Part shown: positions 6,022 through 12,995 of the stretch, piece by piece | Layout of the letters: every line of letters begins with the position of its first letter | Numbering within the stretch: position 1 is the stretch's first letter | Position numbers and translations under genes: made by a program | Origin: Nitrospinota bacterium | GTDB lineage: Bacteria > Nitrospinota > Nitrospinia > UBA9942 | Direction of reading: 5' to 3' | NCBI GenBank assembly: GCA_016234205.1 | Contig: JACRGN010000085.1 | Location: 1 to 16,773 of the forward strand | DNA length: 16,773 bases | Notes under the pieces: model-generated | What the model was told of the DNA's origin: nothing | What the model saw: the letters and a program-made list of their open reading frames with translations, nothing else | The model's database searches: none

Positions 6022-6618
6022 TCAGTAGGTTGTATCACTTATTATCTTTTCAAATACCCCAAATACGGAATCTGTGCTCCAATCCCTTGGCCCAATAACC
6101 TTATGTATTACAGTACCTTTCTTATCAATTATGAATGTCTCGGGGACACCTGTGGTTTTGTATAATTTTGAAGTTGTCCCTGCCGGGTCAAGGAGGGCGG
6201 GGAATGTAAGTTTATACTCCTTCATGAATGGCTCAACCGATTTTTTACCATCCTTATCAATACTTACTGCCAACATTACAAAATCCTTGTCTTTAAAACG
6301 CTGATGCAGTTTCTCCATAGAGGGCATCTCGTCTTTACATGGCTGGCACCATGTAGCCCATATATTTAAAAATACCACCTTTCCCTTATAATTTGAGAGG
6401 GTATGGTTGATACCATTCAAATCGGGAAGTGTAAAGTCGGGTGCCGGAGTACCTTCAATCTGAGATTCAGCAGACTTTGGAGGCTCTTTTGGCACCCCTG
6501 TCTGGCCGGATTTCCATATTAGAGAGGCAATTGCAAGTCCCACTACAAGGAATATAAATGGGGCAATATCTCTTTTCTGAGTGCTGATTGCCGACTGCTG
6601 ACTGATTGCATTAACCAT
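6022..6618 (-). CDS. TlpA/ResA-like membrane-anchored thioredoxin
   Basis: The product is a redoxin of the AhpC/TSA-thioredoxin (TlpA, ResA, CcmG) group. Counting from a TTG at 6636 (204 residues), one N-terminal membrane segment (IAPFIFLVVGLAIASLIW, about 24-41) anchors it facing outside the cytoplasm. The family opening APDFTLPDLNG is at about 65-75, and the active site WCQPC has Cys97 and Cys100. The cis-proline region is GVPETFIIDKKG. Such proteins reduce disulfides in apocytochromes or other envelope proteins. I prefer the ATG at 6618 (198 residues), which has AAGG close upstream and overlaps the upstream gene by 8 bp instead of 26. Overlap with the Cys-rich membrane protein upstream suggests the two act together. 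Confidence 0.88.
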   Translation of the reverse strand: MVNAISQQSAISTQKRDIAPFIFLVVGLAIASLIWKSGQTGVPKEPPKSAESQIEGTPAPDFTLPDLNGINHTLSNYKGKVVFLNIWATWCQPCKDEMPSMEKLHQRFKDKDFVMLAVSIDKDGKKSVEPFMKEYKLTFPALLDPAGTTSKLYKTTGVPETFIIDKKGTVIHKVIGPRDWSTDSVFGVFEKIISDTTY

Positions 6619-7093
6619 TGTGCCTTTGTTTTTCAAATTCCTTATTAACCTGTGCCTTTATATCAGGTATTGAATATCCCTTTTTGTAAAGGTCATAAGA
6701 CATGAAGACCTCATTCTGGCATATATCACAATTTGCACCATGGTCATCCGTATAACAGGTGAGCAATGTCTTATGCTTAAACCTCGGATTCTTACTGCAG
6801 TCACAATAGCAATACTGGGCATCAATAACCTGAGGTATCACCGCGGCAAGGCTGTAAGCCTCCGCTGCTCTTCCCCTCCACATATCGGCGGGGAGGATTG
6901 GTCTTGTCTCTACAAGCCCTGTGGCAGATGTCTGTTCAGTCGAACTTATAGTTTGAATCTCTGAATCAGCTTTTTCTGAAGATTTTGATGCCATATATCC
7001 AATCAGGGCAATAAAGATTATTGCCGCTCCTATTATGGCACTATTTATACCTTTTCCACTTTCCTTTTTTTGATTACCCTTCTTATTACCCAT
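6611..7093 (-). CDS. Membrane-anchored PCYCGC-motif-like Cys-rich protein
   Basis: This 160-residue protein has a basic N-terminus, one membrane segment (NSAIIGAAIIFIALIGYMA, about 17-35), a low-complexity linker, and a Cys-rich domain. The motif YCYCDC (Cys95, Cys97, Cys99), then Cys113, and CDIC (Cys122, Cys125), resembles the family named for its PCYCGC motif, here in a variant form without the proline. The spacing with HKTLLTCY and GANCDICQNEV suits metal or haem-related redox binding, but the function is unknown. The start has a strong Shine-Dalgarno (GGAGGAAGTATA before ATG). Overlap with the tlpA-like gene points to joint thiol-redox or metal-delivery work in the envelope. Confidence 0.78.
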   Translation of the reverse strand: MGNKKGNQKKESGKGINSAIIGAAIIFIALIGYMASKSSEKADSEIQTISSTEQTSATGLVETRPILPADMWRGRAAEAYSLAAVIPQVIDAQYCYCDCSKNPRFKHKTLLTCYTDDHGANCDICQNEVFMSYDLYKKGYSIPDIKAQVNKEFEKQRHNG

Positions 7094-7117
7094 TATACTT
7101 CCTCCTGCTAAATCATT

Positions 7118-7132
7118 GAGGGAGCATCCCTC
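7118..7132 (-). promoter_or_regulatory. Short hairpin in the leader of the Cys-rich protein operon
   Basis: On the minus strand GAGGGA, a TGC loop and TCCCTC form a 6-bp hairpin, about 25 bp upstream of the start at 7093. It contains an AGGAGGG that could mimic a ribosome-binding site. A role in translation control is possible but not shown. Confidence 0.35.
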
Positions 7133-7193
7133 CTATATATATTTTTATATTACCAAAATTTAGTCGCAAAGGCAAAGGTTTGTTATTGACAAT

Positions 7194-7377
7194 ATGATTT
7201 TCAAATATAAACTTATACTGAAAAAATATGGAACACCTCTTAGGAAATTACTTAAAGGATGTTGGAATCTCAGGGTAGGTGATTACAGGATTATTTATAA
7301 AGTCATAGCACAAGAAATTCATATCATTGGCGTAAAATAGTGTATACAACATTCTTGGGCGTATAATATCGTGCTAA
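7194..7377 (+). pseudogene. RelE/ParE-type toxin relic
   Basis: A 48-codon frame from the ATG at 7194 to TAG at 7338-7340 reads KKYGTPLRKLLKGCWNLRVG then DYRIIYKVIAQEIHIIGVK. This is the central and C-terminal core of RelE/ParE toxins: the LKG-x-W-x-LRVGDYRIIY signature. The N-terminal 40 or so residues are absent. After the stop, a shift in frame resumes a typical family ending, VYNILGRIISC, to TAA at 7375-7377. The HRR-type segment normally between GVK and VY is lost, which explains the frameshift. No antitoxin gene is adjacent. This is a decayed toxin gene, not an active one. Confidence 0.7.
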
Positions 7378-7382
7378 AGAAA

Positions 7383-8813
7383 TCAATGAGTGATTTTGTA
7401 AACTTTCATTTCTTCATGAATGCCTTTTAGCCTTGCATTTTCAGGAGCAGCATTCAAACTTCTTAGCAGTTCCTGCACCCTTGGGTAAGAATAAACATCC
7501 TCTGTAATGTAAATTTCCTCTGCGCCCGCCAGCTCTTGCACTCGTGAGGCAATGTTTACTGTTGAGCCAAAATAATCCAGCCGGTCATTCAAAGTTACCG
7601 CAATTGATGGTCCTTTATGTACCCCAATTTTTAATATTATTTCCTTGCCTTTAAGTCCGCGATTAAATTCCTTAATTTCCTTCAGCATTTCTATTGCAGA
7701 ATTTACTGCATCAAAAGGATTCATAAAGGTAGCCATTACGGCATCACCAATGGTTTTGACAATAGCACCTGAATTATTTACGACTACTTTTCCGAGACTA
7801 TCGAAATGCTGGCGAACCAGGGAAAAAGCCTTCAAATCTCCAATCTTATCATAGAGTGCAGTTGAGCCTTTTAGATCAGTAAAAAGCACAGCTATATCTT
7901 TAACCCCGATTCCTTCCGTTCCTTGTATTACTTCTGTTCTATATAAATCTCTGAATGTTTGTGAAGTCAAAATTCTTTTGCCTGATAGAAAATTACCAAT
8001 ATTTAGAACGCCAGCTCCGCCGCCTGCAGGTAAATTGGTTAGCAAGATTGAACCTTTTCTATCCATTGTATTTTCAATCTCAAGGGTAACTTTGCCTGGT
8101 GAAAGCACGCCTGACCTTGGTTCAAATTTTCCGTCCATAAGTTTTAGAGACAGATTTTGCTTTTCTGGTTTTATTTCCCCATTGATTTCAAAGACAACAT
8201 CCGCACCATTCACAAGATCTCCACCACTTAAGAAACCAGCCGTTACCTCAATATCAAAGCGTTCTTTACCCTTTGGTGAAATATATGAAAGACATTTCAT
8301 AACCTGAGATACTACATCCGCAAATCTAAGTCCATTTGGATATTTTGCATCCAAATAAAAGCGGTACTTAAAATAGTAATCCTCCACAGAAAGCGATTCA
8401 GGATGGTGAAAAGCTATCTCTCTAATTTCAGGAGAAATAGTAAATGCAATTTGTATGTAGTCATCAAGGGAAGCCTCGGTTGATACATGACATACATTGC
8501 AATAAAAATGAGAATGAAGGGTTTTTAGAGTTCTAAAGCTGCTAACTATGTCGCCGCATCCAGGACATATAAGATTCCAATTCATATCAAAAAGAAGGTA
8601 TTTGGAACCAAAAAGAAATAAATCTATTGCTTCATTCTCGGGAATGTTTTTTTCTGTGCTGAATTTTATGGGATTAATTCTAAAAAGAGAGAAGTCATCA
8701 CCTGTCCGTATCAATCCTTCTAACTTTGAAATTGTCCTTGGACTCCATGCTCTTGTCTTCTCAAGCATGGCGAGCCGTTCATCAAGAAGTTTCTCATTAA
8801 TGTTAGTATCCAT
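7383..8813 (-). CDS. DUF5939-type class III adenylate/guanylate cyclase
   Basis: This is a 476-residue protein. Residues 1-290 match DUF5939-type N-terminal regions and include a zinc-ribbon-like quartet, Cys83/Cys86 (CPGC) and Cys105/Cys108 (CNVC). Residues 303-476 are a class III cyclase domain: metal-binding Asp313 in FTDLKGST and Asp357 in IGDAVMATF, transition-state Asn420 and Arg424 in VNIASRV. Lys353 and Asp413 occupy the purine-selecting positions and favour ATP, so cAMP synthesis is likely. No membrane segment is seen, so it is cytosolic, perhaps controlled through the N-terminal domain. A good promoter lies at 8839-8867, but no clear Shine-Dalgarno precedes the ATG. It is transcribed divergently from the methyltransferase gene. 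Confidence 0.88.
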   Translation of the reverse strand: MDTNINEKLLDERLAMLEKTRAWSPRTISKLEGLIRTGDDFSLFRINPIKFSTEKNIPENEAIDLFLFGSKYLLFDMNWNLICPGCGDIVSSFRTLKTLHSHFYCNVCHVSTEASLDDYIQIAFTISPEIREIAFHHPESLSVEDYYFKYRFYLDAKYPNGLRFADVVSQVMKCLSYISPKGKERFDIEVTAGFLSGGDLVNGADVVFEINGEIKPEKQNLSLKLMDGKFEPRSGVLSPGKVTLEIENTMDRKGSILLTNLPAGGGAGVLNIGNFLSGKRILTSQTFRDLYRTEVIQGTEGIGVKDIAVLFTDLKGSTALYDKIGDLKAFSLVRQHFDSLGKVVVNNSGAIVKTIGDAVMATFMNPFDAVNSAIEMLKEIKEFNRGLKGKEIILKIGVHKGPSIAVTLNDRLDYFGSTVNIASRVQELAGAEEIYITEDVYSYPRVQELLRSLNAAPENARLKGIHEEMKVYKITH

Positions 8814-8838
8814 ATTACTTACTTAATATATGAAAAAC

Positions 8839-8867
8839 ATTTTAATAGGTTAGCCATCCCAAGTCAA
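8839..8867 (-). promoter_or_regulatory. Sigma70-type promoter of the cyclase gene
   Basis: Minus-strand TTGACT (8867-8862), a 17-bp spacer and TAAAAT (8844-8839) precede the cyclase ATG at 8813 by about 25 bp. The predicted start is near 8832. The leader would be about 20 nt and has no strong ribosome-binding site. Confidence 0.55.
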
Positions 8868-8887
8868 TCATTTCTTGATACTTGGTA

Positions 8888-8916
8888 TTGACAGGGTTTG
8901 AAAAGTCTGGTTCAAT
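8888..8916 (+). promoter_or_regulatory. Possible promoter of the methyltransferase gene
   Basis: TTGACA (8888-8893), a 17-bp spacer and TTCAAT (8911-8916, 4 of 6 bases matching TATAAT) lie so close to the ATG at 8923 that transcription would start at or next to the start codon. This would make a leaderless mRNA, in keeping with the absence of a Shine-Dalgarno. Confidence 0.4.
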
Positions 8917-8922
8917 TTAAAT

Positions 8923-9618
8923 ATGATGGATAAAAAACTTGAACTAAAGGATATAGTGCTTATTGGCAGGACATTTGATGAATACTATAAAATGTTTGAA
9001 CTCAGTAATATAAATTTTAAAGATGAGAAAATTTTTGATGTGGCTTCTGGAGTCAGCTCTTTCTGCTCTGAGGCAAACTCTATGGGATATAATGTCATTG
9101 CCTCTGATAAAATTTATCATCTTTCTGCAAAAGAAATTGAAGAAAAGTGTATCAGTGACTTAAAAATGGTGATGGAAAAATTGCCTTTAGTTTCGGTTTT
9201 GTATAAATGGGAATTTTTTAAAGATATTGATGCCTTGAAGAAAAACAGGGAAATGGCTTACAAATTGTTTATAGAAGATTTTAAAAAGGAAAATGGCAGC
9301 CGATATATTGCTGTTGAATATCCAAGGACTCAGTTTGCTGATAAAGAATTTACAATTTCTCTTATATCACATTTTCTTTTCATGTATGATGAACATCTGA
9401 ATTATGAATTTCATAAAAGGACCCTCTCAGAGATTATCAGGATAACCTCAAAGGAGATAAGGATATTTCCTATTGTCAATTTGAAAGGAGAGAGGTCTTT
9501 GTTTGTTGATAAATTACTGGAGGATAGTGAGTTTAGAGATTATAAAATGACAATCAAGAAAGTTGACTATGAATTTGTGAAGAATGGAAATGAAATGCTG
9601 AAAATAAAAATAACCTAA
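8923..9618 (+). CDS. Class I SAM-dependent methyltransferase-like protein
   Basis: This is a 231-residue protein with a Rossmann-type SAM-binding opening: motif I IFDVASGVSSF (37-47) and an acidic residue ending strand 2, Asp62 in VIASDKIY. The later part, YIAVEYPRTQFADKEF, SLISHFLFMYDE, and KEIRIFPIVNLKGERS, matches an uncharacterised group of small bacterial methyltransferases whose members share the pattern AAELPxLPFxDxxFDLxLCSHFLF. Here FADKEFTISLISH replaces the more usual FDLALCSH. Motif I is somewhat degenerate (ASG for GCG). The substrate is unknown. There is no clear ribosome-binding site. It stands alone, divergent from the cyclase. Confidence 0.72.
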   Translation: MMDKKLELKDIVLIGRTFDEYYKMFELSNINFKDEKIFDVASGVSSFCSEANSMGYNVIASDKIYHLSAKEIEEKCISDLKMVMEKLPLVSVLYKWEFFKDIDALKKNREMAYKLFIEDFKKENGSRYIAVEYPRTQFADKEFTISLISHFLFMYDEHLNYEFHKRTLSEIIRITSKEIRIFPIVNLKGERSLFVDKLLEDSEFRDYKMTIKKVDYEFVKNGNEMLKIKIT

Positions 9619-9637
9619 TGTGAGAGATTATAGTAGC

Positions 9638-9771
9638 AGAGGTAAAGGCAACAGTCTTTCACTCATTCTCGGCGGGCATCCATGCCCGCCTCCGAGGGAA
9701 GCATCACGCATCATCATCCATGTGATGCTATGTGATGCTTAAATCCGTTCAAGGCTATTGCCTTTACCTCT
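9638..9771. repeat. 134-bp nested palindromic element
   Basis: A perfect 14-bp inverted repeat, AGAGGTAAAGGCAA (9638-9651) and TTGCCTTTACCTCT (9758-9771), brackets two further hairpins. One is GGCGGGCAT/ATGCCCGCC (9671-9679 with 9682-9690), far more GC-rich than its surroundings, with flanking CTC and GAG. The other pairs AAGCATCAC (9699-9707) with GTGATGCTT (9732-9740), and has an extra GTGATGCT at 9722-9729. The result is a three-way-junction-like fold. No T-run follows any hairpin. It lies between the methyltransferase and radical SAM genes and could be a small mobile palindromic unit or a structured RNA. Confidence 0.75.
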
Positions 9772-9831
9772 ATAAGTCAGAGTAGGATATAAAACACTTA
9801 ATTTAGGAATAAAATACGAGAGGAAAATAAA

Positions 9832-11100
9832 ATGGCATTTGAGACATATATAATTTCATGGAATATAACAAAGAGGTGTAACCTTCGCTGTGCCCACTGC
9901 TATCTTGATGCATCCTATCTCACAGGAGATGTAACAGATGAGCTTTCCACAGTGGAGTGTTTCAGGGTTATTGACCAGATGACTCAGGTGAATCCAAATG
10001 CAGTCTTAATACTTACAGGGGGTGAGCCTTTACTCCGTAAGGATATATTTGAGATTTCAAGATATGCATCAGATAAAGGTTTTATGACAGTACTTGGGAC
10101 AAATGGGATACCTATAACGGAAAGTGTTGCGAGAAAAATAAAAGAGAGTGGTATCAAGGGTGTAGGTGTAAGCCTTGACTCTCTAAATTCTCAAAAACAC
10201 GATTCATTCAGGGGTATTAAAGGGGCATGGGATAATACAATTAATGGGATTGAGGAGATAAAAAGGGTAGGGATTGAGTTTCAGATACAGACTACAGTGA
10301 CTAAAGAGAATTATGATGAGATACCTTTAATAATTGATTTTGCCTATAAAACAGGTGCGAGGGTATTTAATCTATTTTTTCTTGTATGCACAGGGAGGGG
10401 TGAGGAGCTTACAGATATATCAGCAGAGCAGTATGAGGATATGCTTTCCTATGTTTATAAAATCCACGATAATTTTAAAGGGATGATGATAAGACCCAAA
10501 TGTGCCCCCCATTTTAAAAGGGTTGCATACCAGTTTGATAAAGATTCGCCACTTTTAAACGGATATATAGGTGGGTGTCGTGCAGGGACAAACTACTGCC
10601 GTATAACGCCGGAAGGGAATGTAACTCCATGTCCATATATGCCCGATTCAGTTGGCAATGTGAGGGATAAAAGTTTTGTTGATATATGGTGGAATTCTGA
10701 TATGTTTAAAAACCTGAGACAGCCTGAATATCATGGGAAGTGTCAGGAGTGTGAATATAAGCTCCTCTGCGGAGGGTGCAGAGCAAGGGCTTCTGCATCA
10801 AGTAATGATTATATGGGTGATGACCCTTGGTGTCTATATGAACCCGAAAAGGGGGAAAAGAAGATAATAAATCTTGAGACCGTCGTAAAGTATGGCATTG
10901 AAGATGAAAGTGATACTGAGGATATTGTCTGGACTGATGAGGCGTTAAAGTTTTTGAAAAATATACCCTTCTTTGCAAGAACTATAGCAAAGAAAGGCGT
11001 TGAAAAGCATGCCAAAGAGATGGGCTATAAGACTATTACAATGGAAACAATGAAAGAGGCAAGGGAGAAGAGGGCAGGGAAGATGAGGTTCAAAATATAA
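9832..11100 (+). CDS. Radical SAM/SPASM protein with C-terminal PCP_red domain (AhbD/NirJ-like)
   Basis: This is a 422-residue, three-part protein. Residues 10-220 are a radical SAM core with Cys16, Cys20 and Cys23 (CNLRCAHC) for the 4Fe-4S cluster and GGEP at 63-66. Residues 224-335 form a SPASM-type region with Cys249, Cys256, Cys267, Cys304, Cys307, Cys313, Cys316 and Cys334, for auxiliary clusters. Residues 365-412 (WTDEALKFLKNIPFFARTIA onward) resemble the PCP_red domain at the C-terminus of the light-independent protochlorophyllide reductase B subunit. The core is closest in style to AhbD and NirJ, which modify haem side chains, so a tetrapyrrole role is plausible. No other tetrapyrrole gene is in the window. 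The start has a GAGAGG ribosome-binding site. Its end overlaps the convergent PIN gene by 11 bp. Confidence 0.85.
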   Translation: MAFETYIISWNITKRCNLRCAHCYLDASYLTGDVTDELSTVECFRVIDQMTQVNPNAVLILTGGEPLLRKDIFEISRYASDKGFMTVLGTNGIPITESVARKIKESGIKGVGVSLDSLNSQKHDSFRGIKGAWDNTINGIEEIKRVGIEFQIQTTVTKENYDEIPLIIDFAYKTGARVFNLFFLVCTGRGEELTDISAEQYEDMLSYVYKIHDNFKGMMIRPKCAPHFKRVAYQFDKDSPLLNGYIGGCRAGTNYCRITPEGNVTPCPYMPDSVGNVRDKSFVDIWWNSDMFKNLRQPEYHGKCQECEYKLLCGGCRARASASSNDYMGDDPWCLYEPEKGEKKIINLETVVKYGIEDESDTEDIVWTDEALKFLKNIPFFARTIAKKGVEKHAKEMGYKTITMETMKEAREKRAGKMRFKI

Positions 11101-11668
11101 GGAAACACAATGCAAGATAGAACAAGGCGTTAAAGTACTTATCTTTTTTTACAGAATACTCCCTCTCAACCTTCTGAATAATCTTTTCTAATAATGCAGA
11201 TCTCAAAAAAAGCGTTGTTTCCTTTGGGATTCTATTGAGCAGTTCCAGAACATCTTTTGGTGTTCTCATCTTTTTACGAATTGCCCTGAGAATTATACCG
11301 ATAGTTCCATGCACCTTATATCCAAGCTCCTCACCCGCGAGACGTGCTGCAGCATCATCAGTCATAAAAATTGCATCTGGATTTTCTTGGATCAAAGATA
11401 AAGATTCTATTTCTCCTTTATCAAGCGAAAGGGCTTTAGATAGAATTAACAGTCGTGGCTCTGGAGGAGAAATTATCTCTATGACTTTGAGAACAATCCC
11501 GGGATGGTGTAATGCGTTCTGTCTGTGTCTTATAATTTCTGTTTCTACTGATTTGGGAATTATTAAGGGATGAAAATCTGATATAATGTCTAAACTGTCT
11601 AATTCATCAAGATGAATAATTGGACCGGCATCACAGACTGCCATTCCTTTGCTGTCAGTCTTTTCCAT
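11090..11668 (-). CDS. DUF3368-type PIN-domain protein, likely toxin
   Basis: The product is a PIN-fold predicted RNase of the DUF3368 type. Key acidic positions are the Asp in VCDAGPIIHLDEL, the Glu of the IPKSVETEII helix, the Asp/Glu pair in SLDKGEIESLSLI, and the Asp pair in FMTDDAAARLAGEELG. PIN toxins use such residues to bind Mg2+ and cut RNA. I choose the ATG at 11668, with GGGGA 5 bp upstream; 11686 and 11644 are in-frame alternatives. It overlaps the upstream ribbon-helix-helix gene by 14 bp, typical for a toxin-antitoxin pair. The C-terminal tail (about 30 residues, ending in a hydrophobic stretch) is unusual and may be an extension created by loss of the original stop. Confidence 0.82.
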   Translation of the reverse strand: MEKTDSKGMAVCDAGPIIHLDELDSLDIISDFHPLIIPKSVETEIIRHRQNALHHPGIVLKVIEIISPPEPRLLILSKALSLDKGEIESLSLIQENPDAIFMTDDAAARLAGEELGYKVHGTIGIILRAIRKKMRTPKDVLELLNRIPKETTLFLRSALLEKIIQKVEREYSVKKDKYFNALFYLALCFLIF

Positions 11669-11849
11669 GTAATCCCCATTCAACATCTTCCTTGATGAAT
11701 TTTTCCATCAATTCAATCTTGTGGGTATCCAGAAAACGTCGTAGGGCTTCTAAAATTATATCATCCTCATTCTTGAACCAACCTTTATCTACAAGGGATT
11801 TTACCTCCAGATATATTTGGTCAGGTAATTCTGTGGAAATTGCCTTCAT
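11655..11849 (-). CDS. Ribbon-helix-helix antitoxin-like protein
   Basis: This is a 64-residue protein with a CopG/ParD-type ribbon-helix-helix: strand ISTELPDQIYLEV, helix VKSLVDKGWFKNEDDIILEA, then a helix ALRRFLDTHK. The remaining C-terminal part (KFIKEDVEWGLHGKD) would bind and block the toxin. Such proteins bind DNA as dimers and repress their own operon. It is first in a two-gene unit with the DUF3368 PIN gene, overlapping it, and has a strong Shine-Dalgarno (AGGAGG, 4 bp from ATG) and a promoter at 11892-11919. Order and overlap fit a type II toxin-antitoxin pair. Confidence 0.8.
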   Translation of the reverse strand: MKAISTELPDQIYLEVKSLVDKGWFKNEDDIILEALRRFLDTHKIELMEKFIKEDVEWGLHGKD

Positions 11850-11891
11850 AAAGCCTCCTATGAATACAAATTTTGTTATTTTTTCCTTAAT

Positions 11892-11919
11892 TTTATATTC
11901 AATCCAGAATAATAGTCAA
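11892..11919 (-). promoter_or_regulatory. Promoter of the antitoxin/PIN pair
   Basis: Minus-strand TTGACT (11919-11914), a 16-bp spacer and TATAAA (11897-11892) precede the antitoxin ATG at 11849. The predicted start is near 11885, leaving a leader of about 35 nt containing AGGAGG at 11854-11859. Confidence 0.6.
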
Positions 11920-11961
11920 TTATTTTACTGCTCGTTACGGATTATGGTGGCTAATATGTAT

Positions 11962-12987
11962 TTACCTCTGCGGCTCTATGATTACCTTGATTGAATCCTG
12001 TGCCTTTGCGACAAGCTGAAATCCCAAGCCTGTCTCTGATAGATTGAGGCGGTGGGTTATCATATCTTTGACAATCAATCTGCGAGCCTTAAGCAGTTCA
12101 ATAGCTGTGGCAATATCTGATGGTGCCCCGGCATAGGATGTAGTCATTGTTATACCATCACGCCAGATATCCCATAGCGGAATTGGTATTTTAGTATCAG
12201 GCTCTGCAGGTGCAAAAAATAGGATAGTCCCTCCTCTTTCTACAGATTTTAAAGCCTGAGAAATTGCAGTAGGTGCACCTGTGCAGATTACTACCAAATC
12301 AGCAAGGTAGCCGTCATTTACCTGTCTGAGACGGGCAGGTACATCTTCTTTTGCATTGATGATAACATCTGCTCCGAATTTTTTTGCTGAATTTAATCTG
12401 TAGTCATTAATATCAGTGGCAATAATATTTCCTGCACCTAATGCACGGACTGCCTTTATAAAGAGAAGTCCTGAGATGCCGCTGCCTATAATGAGTACTC
12501 TCTGACCTGCTTTAAAATTTGATTTATTTAAGCCGCCAAGGACGCATGCAAGGGGCTCAATAAATGTTCCATCTTCAAATGACAACTCATCAGGTAGTTT
12601 AAAAGTCCCGGAATCTACATTGATTTTTGGTATGCGGATATACTCGGAAAAGCCGCCGGGGTCAAAATTAGTTTTACGGAGTGTGTCACAAACAGAGTAA
12701 TTCCCATTCAGGCAGTAGTAGCAGGTATTACAAGGGACATGGTGGGATACAAAAACCCTGTCACCTTTTTTAAGGTTTTTAACACCTTCTCCGACTTCAA
12801 CAACCTCACCGGAAATTTCATGTCCGAGGACAAGGGGAGCTTTCTTGATGCGATACCACTCCATTACATCACTGCCGCAGATGCCGCTGGCAATAACCTT
12901 TATTAGCAGTTCCCCATTGCTGATTTTAGGGACAGGCCGTTCTTCAAGTCGGACATCTTTATTATTGTAGTAAACCGCAACTCGCAC
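11962..12987 (-). CDS. Zinc-dependent medium-chain alcohol/polyol dehydrogenase
   Basis: This is a 341-residue medium-chain dehydrogenase/reductase. Catalytic zinc ligands are Cys37 (GICGSD), His56 and Glu57 (GHEISGEVVEVG), with Glu144 nearby. The structural zinc lobe has Cys86, Cys89, Cys92 and Cys100. The Rossmann fold shows GSGISG at 168-173, and Asp192 at the end of the second strand (IIATDIND) favours NAD over NADP. It resembles sorbitol, threonine and related polyol dehydrogenases; the substrate cannot be read from sequence. It uses a GTG start with GAGGG upstream, 8 bp after the LsrF-like aldolase gene, so the two enzymes very likely serve one pathway on a hydroxylated, probably phosphorylated, carbon chain. 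Confidence 0.88.
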   Translation of the reverse strand: MRVAVYYNNKDVRLEERPVPKISNGELLIKVIASGICGSDVMEWYRIKKAPLVLGHEISGEVVEVGEGVKNLKKGDRVFVSHHVPCNTCYYCLNGNYSVCDTLRKTNFDPGGFSEYIRIPKINVDSGTFKLPDELSFEDGTFIEPLACVLGGLNKSNFKAGQRVLIIGSGISGLLFIKAVRALGAGNIIATDINDYRLNSAKKFGADVIINAKEDVPARLRQVNDGYLADLVVICTGAPTAISQALKSVERGGTILFFAPAEPDTKIPIPLWDIWRDGITMTTSYAGAPSDIATAIELLKARRLIVKDMITHRLNLSETGLGFQLVAKAQDSIKVIIEPQR

Positions 12988-12995
12988 ATTACCCT

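Noticed and set aside
9671..9690. GC-rich hairpin as a rho-independent terminator of the methyltransferase gene
   Set aside because: No T-run follows it, and it is enclosed by a larger palindrome that a simple terminator would not need.
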